Below, piece by piece: positions 11,901 to 22,535 of a stretch of 64,000 bases of DNA. A program made the translations under genes and the position numbers. The stretch is from assembly GCA_965153355.1 (NCBI GenBank), contig OZ231126.1, forward strand, positions 98,270,001 through 98,334,000, written 5' to 3'. Below the pieces are notes generated by a model. It was given only the letters and a program-made list of their open reading frames with translations, had not been told where the DNA came from and ran no database searches. Source of the stretch: Flaccisagitta enflata. Taxonomy: Eukaryota; Chaetognatha; Sagittoidea; Aphragmophora. Positions within the stretch are counted from its first letter, which is position 1, and the number at the start of each line of letters is the position of its first letter.

Positions 11901-14900
11901 ACAAATATTCGCAGTGCTATAAGTCTGACTTATCAAAATCAATTATACTTGTATGAATATAATATAAAACTACTAGTCCTCTGCATCTTAACTTTAATCT
12001 CATGGCCACTAGAATTCCTTTATCAAAACAATATAATCTAAGGCTCTAAAAATCCTGTAACGGGTGATTCCATCTCAAAATGAACAAACTGAAAACCCTC
12101 AAAAAATAGATTTTGCTCATTTTTGGTGCAAAGGTACCCCTTGGGGAGTTATTCAAGAAACCCGAATATTTTTGCTCTCGGGCCAATATTTTGGGTTTTA
12201 CGGGGGTTTTAAAACTTCAAAAAGCTATATCTCAGCCATTTTTTTGTAGTAAATGGACAATCATGGTGTCAATCTTTAAGTTTTTACACAAAGAATCAGA
12301 TCAGAAAAAAATTTGAACCAAAAAAAATCATTTGGGGGGTTTTTACCCCTAGGGGTAGTCAATTGGGGTATCTAGTACATTGAAATTTCAGAAAGAAAAG
12401 ATGGCAAAACATTCCTCTGTGTTTGTGGATTCATAATCAAGAATAAAAGATTCGGGATCTCAACTCCTTATATCCCCAAAAAAGGATGGTAGGGCTAATT
12501 TTTAACATTTCTAACAAAAATTGCTAAAATTCGCCTAAAATAACAAAAATTGGCCCAACCACCCCTTTTTTTTTGGGGGGGGGGGGTAATAAGGAGTTGG
12601 GATCCCGAATTTTTTATTCTTGATTATGAATCCACAAACACAGAAGAATGTTTTGCCATCTTTTTTTTCTGAAATTTCAACGGACTAGGTACCTTGGGGT
12701 ACCCCAAATGACTACCCCTAGGGGTGAAAACCCCCCCCCAAATGATTTCTTTTTGATTCAAATATTTTGCTTATCTGATTCTTAGTATTATAACTTAAAG
12801 ATTGACACCAAGATTGTCCATTTACTACAAAAAATGGCTGAGATATGGCTTTTTGAAGTTTTAGGGGTACCCGGGGGCCCCAAAATTTCAAACCCCCGTA
12901 AAACCCAAAATATTGGCCGGAGAGCAAAAAAATTCAGGATTCTTGAATAACTCCTTAAGGGGTACCTTTGCACCGAAAATGAGCAAAATCTATTTTTTGA
13001 GGGTTCTCAGTTTGTACATTTTGAGATGGAATCACCCCTACCCCCTCACATGCATATCTTCAGCTAGCTGCGTTATTTCTTGTAAGAAAAAAAAAATCGT
13101 TGAGGGTGGCAAAAAAAAAGTGATTTCTATGTAAAATTGCATCAGGATTCCATTTTTGATGTTTTTAGGGCCCTACGAGGGGGCCCCTAGAAACGCACCA
13201 AAAAAAAACAGCCAAAAATAGCCTATTTTGGCTATTTTTGTTGAAAATTTTTTGCTTTATGAGACCCCAACCCCCAAATTTTTTTGGTGGTAATACTTCT
13301 TGATGTAAGAGACTGAAAAAAAAATGATCATGATGGTAAGTGATGGTTGGGGTACCTAAAAAGGCTCAAAAAGGGCCCGTAAAACATAGAAATATCACTT
13401 TTTTATTCATTGCGCGTCTAAAAATGCTTGGATTTCTACAAAATTTGAAATGGAACTTATTTTATATAACAATTCTTCCAAAGTTTTGTGGCCACTATTG
13501 AACAGCTTCATGTTGAAATTATGCTCCAAAAGACAAAATTCGCCAAAAACCCAATTTTTGAGTATTCTTACATGAAAACACTATTTCTGTCCCTAAATCC
13601 AATTTTTTTTGAAATGGTTAGTCATGCATCTTGAGAGATCCCAGAAAAAATTCCAGCAGATATTTCCAAAAAATGGCCGAGTTATTACGGTTCAAAATGA
13701 CCTGGTAAATGAAAAAAAACAGAATTTTGAAACTTCAAGGCTGTAGAACTGAAAAATTATACTAAAAGTACCTGGAAAATAGACAAATTAAAAAGAAAAT
13801 GCATGGGGAATTCATTACTGGTATTTGGGGCCTTACATGGGGCCCTGAAAACACACCCCTAAAAAGCTAAAATGGCCTAGCCTTATTTTTTGAGAAATTG
13901 TCTTGTTTAAAGAGACCCAATCCTTCCAAATTTGTTTGGGCTATACTTCTTGATGTAAGAGACTGATGGAAAGAGAATCATGATGGTAGATGATGGTTGG
14001 GGTACCTAAAAAGGCCCGAAAGGGGCCTGTAAAACATAAAGATATCATTTTTTTATTCACTGCGCGTCCAAAAATGCTTGGATTCAAAAAAAATTTGAAA
14101 TGGAGATTCTCATTTTATGTAAAAAGCTTTTGAACAGATTCATGGTAAAATTATACTCAAAAAAACAAAATTCGCCCCAAAATAAGCCAATTTTTTAGTT
14201 TTCTCACATGTAGACACTATTTCAAGGTCATAGAATCCAATTTTTGTTGCGTGTACGCGACTCTACAACCCGCTTTGTCCGTCCTTCTGTCCGTCCGTCA
14301 GTCCGTTGGTCAAACATTATTCTTTTTATTACTTTTAGTTATTCTTAGTCATTTTAGGCCATTTTTAGTCATTCTAAGTCATTCTAAGTTATCGTAAGTC
14401 ATTGTAAGTCATTTTGAGTCATTTTACATTACATCAAGTCGCTTATGTCAATTTGGTCAATTTAGTCGTATAAGTCATTTATCATCATTTTATGTCTTTT
14501 TAAGTTATTTTCAGTCATCTTAAGTCATTTTAAGTCAATTTGAGTTATCATAAGTTATCTATGTCTCGCACGCGACTTATAGGTGTTGGCCTTGTTTTTT
14601 CTAAATGGTTTCTCATGTATCTTAAAAGGTCCCAGAAAAAATTTAAGCAGATATTTCTAGAACATGCTAGTACTGTTTAAAATGATCTGGTTAATGAAAA
14701 AAGTAAAGAGGCTGTTTGCATGAAAAATTCTACAAAGAGTAACTGGAAAAAAGTTAAATGTATTTAAAAATGCATAGTAAATCTATTTCAGATGGTTTAA
14801 GGTTCCTATAAGGGGGCCCCTAGAAACGCACCAAAAAGACTTTCCATAAATGGCCTGTTTTTGCTATATTTGGTAAAAAGAAATTTATCTCTTCTTCTTT

Positions 14901-17900
14901 CTTCTTTCTTCTTCTTTCTTCTCCTCTCTCTATCTCTCTCCCTCTCTCTCTCTCTCCCTTCCTCACTCTCTCTCTCCTCTCTTTCTTTTTCACTCATCCC
15001 TCTCCCCCCTGTTATGAGATTCCTTTGTGTCTGTATAGTTGTAACCCACTATATCACACCCAAGAGTAATGGTTTTAGGGGCCCTTTTTGGGGCGAATTT
15101 TGTTTGAGCATAATTTTACCATGAAGCTGTTCAAAAGTGACCAAAAAATTTTGCAGGAAGCTATTTACATGAAATGAGAATTTCCATTTCAAATTTTTTA
15201 GGAATCCAAGCATTTTCGGACGCGCAGTGAATAAAAAAATGATATCTTAATGTTTTACGGGCCCTTTTTGGGCCTTTTTAGGTACCCCAACCATCACCTA
15301 CCATCATGATTCTCTTTCCATCAGTCTCTTACATTAAGAAGTATAGCCCAAAAAAATTGGGAAGGATTGGGTCTCTTTGAACAAGAAATTTTGACAAAAA
15401 AAGCCCAAATAGGTCATTTTTAGCTTTTTTTGGGGGGTTGTTTCCAGGGGCCCCCTTATAGAGCCCCCAAACCACCAGTAATGGATTCCCCATGCATTTT
15501 CTTTTTAATATGTCTATTTTCCAGGTACTTTTAGTATGATTCTTTAGTACTACAGCTTTGAAGTTACAAAATTGTGTTTTTTTTCATTTACCAGGTCATT
15601 TTGAACCGTAATAACTCGGCCATTTTTTGGAAATATCTGCTGAAATTTTTTCTGGGATCTCCCAAGATGCATGACTAACCATTTTCAAAAGAAAAAAATT
15701 GGATTCAGGGACCTTGAAATAGTGTTTTCATGTAAGAAAACTCCAAAATTGGTTTTTTTTGGTCGAATTTTGTTTTTTTTAGCATAATTTCAACATGAAG
15801 CTGTTCATAAGTGGCCACAAAACTTTGCAGGAAGCTTGTTGCATAAAATGAGAAGTTCCATTTCAAATTTTGTAGAAATCCAAGCATTTTTAGACGCGCA
15901 ATGAGTAAAAAAGTGATATTTTTATGTTTTACGGGCCCTTTTTGGGCCTTTTTAGGTACCCCAACCATCACTTACCATGATGATCATTTTTTTTTTCAGT
16001 CTCTTACATCAAGAAGTATTACCACCAAAAAAATTTGGGGGTTGGGGTCTCATTAAGCAAAAAATTTTCAACAAAAATAGCCAAAATAGGCTATTTTTGG
16101 CTGTTTTTTTTGGTGCGTTTCTAGGGGCCCCCTCGTAGGGCCCTAAAAACATCAAAAATGGATTCCTGATGCAATTTTACATAGAAATCACTTTTTTTTT
16201 TGCCACCCTCAAAGATCTTTTTTTTTTTACATGCTAGCTGAAGATATGCACGTGAGGGTACCTATTTTTTCGTTTTCTTCCTTTTTCCCCTTCACAATCA
16301 GATCTATAAGTCGGACTCTTTGGCCACATCCAGTTATTTCTCGATGTGGTCTATAACATAGCCTTGATTTTGTAGTGAGTCGTTTGTTTGTTCATTGTTT
16401 AAAAAAAACTTGAGATCCACAACTCAGATGTTGATGAAACTTGGTCAGTGTTATTTTTGGGGTTACTCACCGGTGTACCAACTTTCAACAACATTCATAA
16501 ATATTTAATACCCTTTGTCTATCATTTTTTTAGTAATATTAATTCCTGGACTTGTGCAATTTACATAGGGGAAGGGTAGTAAAGGTTCACCAATGTTGTT
16601 CAAACTTGTTGTGAAGGTTCGTTGCATCAGTTAAAGCTCCCCTGAAAGATTGTAATGAATTCTGAATATTGATTAAGAAGATATAAGAGTATTAATGATG
16701 TATCTAGTCTAGATACATTTCCTGAACTTAAGAAATTTTTTTTGAGGAAAAGAGAAAATTTGGATTTTTTTGTTCTTTTTGAAAATTTATTTTTTGAAAA
16801 ATTTTGTGGTTATCTTTTATTGTTGTACTTCAAGGTATGCCATCATGTACTTCCAAGTATGCCATCATGGACTTCCAAGTATGCCATCTTGGACTTCCAA
16901 GTATGCCATCATGGAATTCCAAGTATACCATCAAGGACTTACATGTATGCTATCAAGGACTTACAAGTATGCCATCATGGACTTACAAGTATGCCATCAT
17001 GGACTTACAAGTATGCCATCATGGACTTACAAGTATGCCATCATGGACTTACAAGTATGCCATCATGGACTTACAAGTATGCCATCATGGACTTACAAGT
17101 TTGACATCGAGTAGCTGGGTCTGATCGAGTAGCCGGGTCTGATCGAGTAGCCGGGTCTGATCGAGTAGCCGGGTCTGATCGAGTAGCCGGGTCTGATCGA
17201 GTAGCCTGGTCTGATCGAGTAGCCAAGTCTATCGAGTAGCTGGTCTGATGAGCAGCTGGGTCTGATCGCAGCCGGGTTCATCAGTAGCCGGGTCTGATCG
17301 AGTAGCCGGGCCTGGACTGAGTAGCCGGGTCTGGACGAGTAGCCACTGACTGAGCAGCCGTCTGATCGAGTAGCCGGTCTGATCGAGTAGCCGGGTCTGA
17401 TCGAGAGCCGGGTCTGATCGAGTAGCCGGGTCTGATCGAGAAGCGGGTCTGACGAGCAGCGGGGTTCGACTGGAGGCCAAGGTCTGACCGAGTAGCCGGG
17501 TCTGATCGAGTAGCCGTGGTCTGACGAGTAGCCGGGTCTGACCGAGTAGCCTGGTCTGGACGGAGTAGCCGGGTCTGATCAAAGCTGTCTGATCGAGTAG
17601 CCGGGTCCTGATCGAGTAGCCGGGTTCGGACGGGTAGCCGGGTCTGATCGAGTAGCCGGGTCTGATCGAGTAGCCGGGTCTGATCGAGTAGCCGGGTCTG
17701 ATCGAGTAGCCGGGTCTGATCGAGTAGCCGGGTCTGATCGAGTAGCCGGGTCTGATCGAGTAGCCGGGTCTGATCGAGTAGCCGGGTCTGATCGAGTAGT
17801 CGGCCTGGACGAGTAGCTGGGTCTGGGACGAGGAGTCGGGTCTGACGGCAGCCGGGTCTATTCTCACTTTAGTAACCACAATGTGGCCTTTAGGTTTTGG

Positions 17901-20489
17901 GCAGCGGCCCCAAAGGGGTAGATGACCTATGCTTTCACACATAAGGGGGATTTTCTCTTTCTCCTCCTCCTTCTCCGTCCGTCCCCCCCCCCCCCAGGCT
18001 CGAGGCTTGAATGCCAGTCCCGAGACCCAAATCCTAGCCTCATGGCCCAAATCCTAGCCTCAAGGCTCAAATCCTAGCCTGAAGTCCCAAATTTTAGCCT
18101 GAGGGCCCAAATCCCAGCCAACAGAACCAGATCCCAGCCTCTGGGCTAAGATTTGGGCCTCCAGGCTAGGATTTGAACCTTGAGGCTAGGATTTGGGCCA
18201 TGAGGCTGGGATTAGGGTCTCGGGACAGGGATTCAGCCTCGAGCCTGGGAGGGGGGGAAAGGAGAAGGAGGAAGAGATCCTCATATTGCATGGTAAAGAA
18301 AATATCGACTCAGAATATTTTGGGACTCTGCCTGCCCATCTGTTTGCTCATTTGTCCGTCCAGCAGGCGTCCCCTCAGCTCCCTCTCTCAGGCCTGAAAT
18401 CTGTCCTTCAGGCCTTGAATCTTTGTCCCCAGGCCTGGAAATCTCGCCCTCAGGCTTCTGAAATTTGCCCTCTCAGGCCTTGAATCTGCCTGCTCTCTCA
18501 GGCCTGAAATTTGCCCTTTCAGGCCTGTGCTACCTGTCTCCAGGCTGGGGGCACCTGCCCTCCCCAGGCCTGAAATCTGCCCTCCCAGATTCAAGGCCTG
18601 AGAGGGGCAGATTTTAGCCTGAGAGATTTGTGCCCAAGAGGGCAGATTTCCAGCCTGAGAGGGCCTGGGGGGGCAGACGGACGCACGGACGGATGGACAA
18701 ACGAAAGTCCCCCTGTGCTCTACAGGACTTCGTCCCCTTCGGGGCCGCTGCCCTGCCTCTCATTCCAATTTATAACTAATAACTATGCAAAGCAGGGCAA
18801 CGGGTATCGCTGACCACGTATTGCCCTTGGGCAACCTGTTAGCTATAGTTCCGAGGCACAATGTGCTAAGTGTGCCCCTGTTTCTGCCACCCTGGTCATG
18901 ACTCGGAAGGGTTTTAAGTTATAATGATCATTTTGTTAACTCAGCATCCGTGGAAAGCGGCGTCTCGACGCAGAGTGAGGAGGGCAGCCCAACTACCAAC
19001 AGAAGACGTCACCTCTTCTCTCTTCCTCGGTATTCAATTTCTGAGTGTAGGTGGATATTGAAAAATTGCCACGGTAGCGCCAATTGTATCCACCTAAGGT
19101 GTACACTGCCATTGCAAGTGAGAAATTTGCTTGAGCCATATAAGCTGTAGGGGGTGGTGTTAAAACTTTTGGTCCCTCCTCCGCCCTTATTAGGGTCCCG
19201 CCTGTACGTACCCTTTTTAGTCGCGGACACGCGACTCTACACCTTACCGTGTCGGTCGGTCGGTAGGTCGGTCGGTCGGTAGATCGGTCGGTCCGTCCGT
19301 CACATTTTTGAATTCCTAGCGGTTTTTGGATTACTGCTCCTGCCCAACCGTCCGCGACTGGATTGCCGTGTATCCGGCCTTGTTCTCCTAGCTCGAGATA
19401 TATGACATTTATTCACACAATGTGTGTAGCAATCGACAATCGGTTAGTTAGCAATCAGGACATAGAGGAAAATAAGATTAGAAAAAAGAAGATATGATTT
19501 GGAATAATGTATTCAATACATACGGTTTATCATGACAACGAGCAATTGAAACGAATGGTCCTACACAAGTGAAATGACAGCTGACAAAATTAGGTTCAAC
19601 TGTAGCCGATGTTTGTGTTACAGTTGGCGTCCGAGTTTTTCTTCAAACCTGACATCTTGACAGTTGGCTCAAAATTTGTACATGCACAAATCGAGAAAAA
19701 ATAGTTAAGTATTTCCCCGTCACCTTTATACGCAACCGGAAAACATGGACGTCAGCACTGGCTATTTCAGGACTGTAGACGAAACAAATTATTAATGACT
19801 GTTTTGAAATCTTATTGGGTCGTCGGATTAGCCTCACAGAAATTGATCTCGAAACAAATCTCGAAATGCTCAAGAGCGGGCCAAGAGAAAAGCATACAAA
19901 GCAAAGTCTGATTTGTTTTGATGGGAAAGCGGACTTTGAGATCAGCGTCTAAGAGCGAGAAACGAAAAAAAGGAGAATACCGATGGGAGCTTGTTCCAAG
20001 TTTTTATTTCGCCATCGCTGTAAAAAAAAGAAAAGTGTCCTTACTCATTTCCAGGCAACGAGGTGGAGGACTCGATCTTGACGAAGACGGGAGAATCGAA
20101 CCATACGTAGACTTTACTCCATTTTACCGTCTGATAGGTGATCAAATTTGAGAATATTGATTTGAAAGAAAAAAAAAAACATTCTTTATCTATCTTGCTC
20201 TAATTTATTAGGCGCCGCCCTCATACATGTATGATTTGGCATTTTTTTTTTTTTATAAGATCCCTGAGCAATTGTGTTCTTGACCTTGCTAAATTTCAAA
20301 AAAAAAATTGGTCGTTTCTCCGCAGAGCAAATTGAACAAGGGAGAGTGGAGGAAGGTTCTTCCAATCCAGGCAACGTGGAATTAACTAACGGTCATTTGA
20401 GCAGCGGAGATTCCATTCCCAACACTCCCGAAGCTGATGGATTTGTCTGGGTCCCCCAGTCGCCCAAAGATGACCTCAGTCAAGCATAG
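3661..20489 (+). CDS. TAB1: TAB1 (TAK1/MAP3K7-binding protein 1), last six exons; 5' part lies outside the window
   Basis: TAB1 binds and activates the kinase TAK1 (MAP3K7) in TGF-beta/innate immune/p38 signalling, in the cytoplasm. It pairs a catalytically dead PP2C-like domain with a C-terminal TAK1-binding tail. Exons: 3661-3745, 5072-5267, 7528-7759, 18945-19029, 20055-20137, 20326-20489. All five junctions have AG/GT borders and matching phases (2, 0, 1, 2, 1), giving about 280 residues. The first exon ends the PP2C fold with DDITLLVRNF, a hallmark of TAB1. The next three encode a Ser/Thr/Pro-rich linker with SP/TP sites and a QQQ stretch. Exon 20055-20137 encodes PYVDFTPFYRL, the TAK1-binding motif. 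The last exon adds an acidic tail of about 55 residues ending DDLSQA, longer than the tail after this motif in vertebrates as far as I recall. The 11.2-kb third intron is filled with transposons. Identification is strong; the upstream PP2C exons are not visible. Confidence 0.9.
5640..5850 (+). mobile_element. Helentron-like nonautonomous element (HINE), variant right end
   Basis: Contains CTCTATGAGAGGCTTTGTC, then a (GTCT/GTCC)n tract, then a G-rich block and an end CTGCAACGATATTGTAACCC. The same right-end type occurs at about 42390 and 62585. The left hairpin is decayed. It lies in TAB1 intron 2. Confidence 0.5.
5891..5979. repeat. (CT)n microsatellite
   Basis: About 45 uninterrupted CT units, preceded by a short (GTCT)n tract, in TAB1 intron 2. 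Confidence 0.95.
6095..7020. repeat. 19/21-bp minisatellite next to a 'TTTTACTACCCTTTGCC' repeat
   Basis: 6095-6290 is a piece of the dispersed 160-190-bp tandem repeat (AAACTTTTACTACCCTTTGC) also present at 35925, 37330, 46320 and 51460. It is followed by three blocks of one minisatellite: 19-bp units with CTTCAACTACTGT, about 14 units of 21 bp (ATTCACCTGAGCAACTACTGT minus one base of context), then about 14 units of 19 bp (ATTCACCTTCAACCACTGT). The block order is a sandwich of 19/21/19-bp units. Related arrays lie at 47650 and 52116. Confidence 0.9.
7940..9094 (+). pseudogene. LINE 5' reading frame: Cys-rich segment plus APE-like endonuclease
   Basis: 384 codons. Residues about 27-55 hold paired cysteines (CPRCDLC ... 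CSVC), like the small zinc motifs upstream of the endonuclease in several LINEs. From about residue 137 the endonuclease is visible: LFHNVRSAKG, a LAETWL box, VVYRPPGG, MGDFNVDL and SDHLPIYG, which correspond to the conserved Asn/Glu/Asp-Asn/Asp-His catalytic boxes. The frame then runs out of register at about 9003-9040, within runs of six to seven Gs, and the coding sense continues one frame over from 9013. This is a 1-base slip: either decay or a homopolymer sequencing error. Confidence 0.85.
9013..11248 (+). pseudogene. LINE reverse transcriptase and C-terminal domain, one internal frameshift
   Basis: The frame from 9013 to 10623 encodes the linker and reverse transcriptase: YKGEDPTQFSNYRPVSVLP, GFRAGHST, VFVDLKKAFDTV (palm motif A), CGVPQGSVLGPLFFLIYVND, and FADDTNIF (catalytic box, with Phe in place of the common Tyr). 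Near 10565-10590, again in a G-rich tract, the sense shifts to the frame ending at 11248. That frame encodes the post-RT part (FLGVWVDEGLKW, LPHLQYCLMVWGN, RYHADPILSRLGMLKV). With only two slips and no in-frame stops between them, the copy looks young, or the slips are assembly errors. Confidence 0.85.
12062..13037. repeat. Near-perfect palindromic element, arms about 480 bp
   Basis: It begins GGTGATTCCATCTCAAAATG and ends with the complement, CATTTTGAGATGGAATCACC. Matching arms continue inward through blocks such as AGATTTTGCTCATTTT, GGTACCCC..., GACTACCCCTAGGGG and TTATTCTTGATTATGAATCC. A G-run sits near the centre (12577-12588). It is a nonautonomous foldback element; another copy opens the window. 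Confidence 0.9.
13038..16262. repeat. Large inverted-repeat element, arms about 1.1-1.2 kb
   Basis: The left arm (13038 to about 14190) and right arm (about 15085-16262) are inverted copies. Examples: CTCACATGCATATCTTCAGC against its complement near 16235-16255; GGGCCCTACGAGGGGGCCCC on both sides; and TCACTGCGCGTCCAAAAATG on the left against its complement near 15195-15240. The central part holds a HINE (14241-14597), a partial extra copy of the arm (14612-14870) and a CT-rich tract. No transposase frame is present. It abuts the palindrome at 12062-13037. Confidence 0.85.
14241..14597 (+). mobile_element. Helentron-like element (HINE) with a 'AGTCATTTTA' tandem core
   Basis: Left hairpin GTTGCGTGTACGCGAC followed by TCTACAACCCGC, a (GTCC)n tract, then a tandem core of TTTAAGTCATTT-like words. 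The right end is GTCTCGCACGCGACTTATAG, followed by GTGTTGGCCTTGTTTTT. It is inserted inside the large inverted-repeat element. Confidence 0.7.
16830..17105. repeat. 22-bp minisatellite (AAGTATGCCATCATGGACTT)
   Basis: About 12 tandem units, with more divergent units at the left. The same unit, with AAGGTATGCC, forms the arrays at 37040-37150 and 37790-38330. Open frames across it are artefacts. Confidence 0.9.
17107..17862. repeat. 18-bp minisatellite (GAGTAGCCGGGTCTGATC), degenerate centre
   Basis: It directly abuts the 22-bp array. Units at both ends are clean, while the middle (about 17230-17640) carries many indels. The unit differs at only 2-3 positions from the array at 668-2466, and the right flank TCACTTTAGTAACCACAATG is shared with it. 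Confidence 0.9.
17895..18817. mobile_element. Foldback element with tandem-repeat core
   Basis: The left end GGGCAGCGGCCCCAAAGGGG and right end CCCCTTCGGGGCCGCTGCCC are inverted repeats. The core holds tandem GCCTGAAATCTGCCCT and GGCCCAAATCCTAGCCTCA words, with an inner inversion around CAGGCTCGAGGCT / AGCCTCGAGCCTG. A further outer end, ACGGGTATCGCTGACCA, follows. Other copies: 21516, 41461, 49502 and 63608. Confidence 0.8.
19214..19384 (+). mobile_element. Compact Helentron-like element (HINE)
   Basis: Hairpin AGTCGCGGACACGCGACT, CTCTACACC, a long (GTCG)n tract, then the distal arm copy GTCCGCGACT and the end CCGTGTATCCGGCCTTGTT. It is about 170 bp long and has every part of the family, so it serves as a reference copy. 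It lies in TAB1 intron 4. Confidence 0.85.
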
Positions 20490-20871
20490 AGGGTCAAGGA
20501 TGGACATTTGTTATTCATGTCTGTAAGACAAATACTAATGTCTTTTCAAACAATTGTATGGATAATGTTGCGCGAGTGCTGTTTAGTGATAAGCGTGATT
20601 CCGTTTATCCGCCTGCAATTTTTTTTATGCGAGAATAGATTACAACCATGTGATATACACAATTTAGATTCGTTAGGAAGCGATAATATGTTTGTAATAT
20701 ATATACAGTAACACATTTACGTGATTCTTTTAAATTAGTCCGTACATTTTGTGTAACATCGCTTCATGCACATTTGTTGTTTTGTTTGATTGATTGACCT
20801 TGACTCACGTTTACACAAATTTTTAGTCGCAGTCGATTTATTGATCAATTCGATAACGGAACAGTGAGGAA

Positions 20872-21015
20872 ATGACGGCGCACGCACGTTCAACTCGAAA
20901 TTCGAGATTCGGCTCATCGGATCCAAGGACAAACGATAAACTGATAGACATGGCTAAGTGCTTGCAGTCAATGAAGCGTCAACGTGTAGCTAGCCGCAAA
21001 ACTGAAGCTGCTTAA
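20872..21015 (+). CDS. Possible small ORF or alternative 3' exon, 47 codons
   Basis: An ATG frame of 47 codons rich in Arg, Ser and Lys (starts MTAHARSTRNSRF, ends SRKTEAA). It is preceded at 20822-20832 by a splice-acceptor-like TTTTTAGTCGCAG. It lies 380 bp after the TAB1 stop and could be 3' UTR or an alternative last exon: joining the phase-1 donor at 20137 to this acceptor would give a short different tail. No family is recognised. It may be chance. Confidence 0.2.
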   Translation: MTAHARSTRNSRFGSSDPRTNDKLIDMAKCLQSMKRQRVASRKTEAA

Positions 21016-21115
21016 TGATTCATTGATCCAACGCTTCTTTCTTGAAGGCGAGGCTCGTTGTACACGAAAGCCTAAATTCATTTGTCGTCATGCTCTTTCA
21101 TGATTATACATTATT

Positions 21116-21290
21116 ATGACCACGGTGGAACTATTAACGGACAAAGACAATTTTGAGTGTGCAGACCCCGGACTGGTCAAGGAGGGTCCTATGGCACGTG
21201 GGGAACATCAAACACCCGTCGCCAAATTAGTCTGAAGGCAAAAAATTGATTACATGACACTTATGTAATAGTGAGGAAATCCCAGTATCC
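21116..21290 (+). repeat. Dispersed repeat, inverted copy at 24855-25015
   Basis: The block CAGACCCCGGACTGGTCAAG recurs inverted in the second copy; identity over about 150 bp looks like 75-80%. Both copies keep a short open frame over this block (DNFECADPGLVK in each). It may be a decayed transposon or gene fragment. Confidence 0.6.
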
Positions 21291-21515
21291 AACGTGATCT
21301 TTTTTTCATTCACCTTCATAATTCTGCTTGTTGGAGCTGATTTATTGCTCGAGAAAATCATGTGACCAAGCAAATTGAAGCAGCAAACACAAATTCTATT
21401 GAAATCCCATCTTTGAGACTGCTGGAATTCCTCGTAAACCACCTCTGCCGTCCCTATGGAAGATATGCTTGGAATTTTCATTGGCAATATTCATGTCACT
21501 ATCTGAATGTATCTC

Positions 21516-21945
21516 TTTTTGGGCAGCGGCCCCAAAGGGCTGATGTCCTGTAGAACACAAGGGGGATTTCGAGACGTCCGTCCCTCCGTCCGTCCTTCTG
21601 TCTGTCCCCTCCCCCCATTGACCATCATGGCCTCGAGTTAGCCCTCCCCGGCCTCAATTTAGTTCCCCAGGCCTCAAACTAGCCCTCTTGGCTTCAAATC
21701 AGCCCCCCCCCCTCATGCCACAAATCTGCTCTCCAGACCCCAAATCTGCCCTCCAGACCTCCAATCAGCCCTCCAAGCAAAGAACCAGCCCTCAAAACCT
21801 CAAATCTGCTCTCTAAGCCTTAATTTTGCCCTCCAGCCCTCAAATATGCCTTCAATGGCCTAAATTAGCCATCTAGAGCCCCTCAGGACAGACGGAAGGA
21901 CGGACGTCTTGAAATGCCCCCTGCGTTCTACAGGACAGGCTGCCC
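21516..21945. mobile_element. Foldback element with tandem-repeat core
   Basis: The left end GGGCAGCGGCCCCAAAGGG then TGTCCTGTAGAACACA; the right end is the complement (TGCGTTCTACAGGAC, then GGCTGCCC). A (GTCC)n tract lies inside each arm. The core is about 15 units of CCTCAAATCTGCCCTCCAGAC-type repeat. Confidence 0.85.
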
Positions 21946-22090
21946 TGCTCTCACTCCAATCCCCTTTGTGCGATGCTTGGATGACTTGTTGTCTGTATGT
22001 CTGTCGGTATGCCTATGTCTATCTCTGTCCGTTTGTCTATCTCTGTCCGTCTGTATGTGTCTATCTGTATGTCTGTGTCCAATTCTATGG

Positions 22091-22381
<291 letters not shown>

Positions 22382-22535
22382 TATTGTGTACGTGTCTGTC
22401 TGTGTTTGTGTGTGTGTGTGTGTCCTGTTTATTTGCAAGAAAAAATGTATAAAAAGAAACATTCATCTTGAGAGCTGCTAACTCTCTCTGTCAATAGTTA
22501 ATACGACTAATAAAAATGCGCGTTTGTAATCTCGA

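Larger units (their letters stand above)
11869..18894. mobile_element. hAT-ended composite element, about 7.0 kb, with 8-bp target duplication
   Basis: The left end CAGGGTGGCGGAAAATTC and right end GTTTCTGCCACCCTG form terminal inverted repeats. Flanking 8-mers GCCATGAC (11861-11868) and GTCATGAC (18895-18902) match at 7 of 8 positions, the size expected for hAT transposition. A matching subterminal GGTCC(A/G)AGGCACAA / TTCCGAGGCACAA pair supports the ends. A second, short copy is at 58718-59322. No hAT transposase frame is seen inside; the interior is palindromes, a HINE, minisatellites and a foldback element, so it is probably a small nonautonomous hAT swollen by later insertions. Confidence 0.7.
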
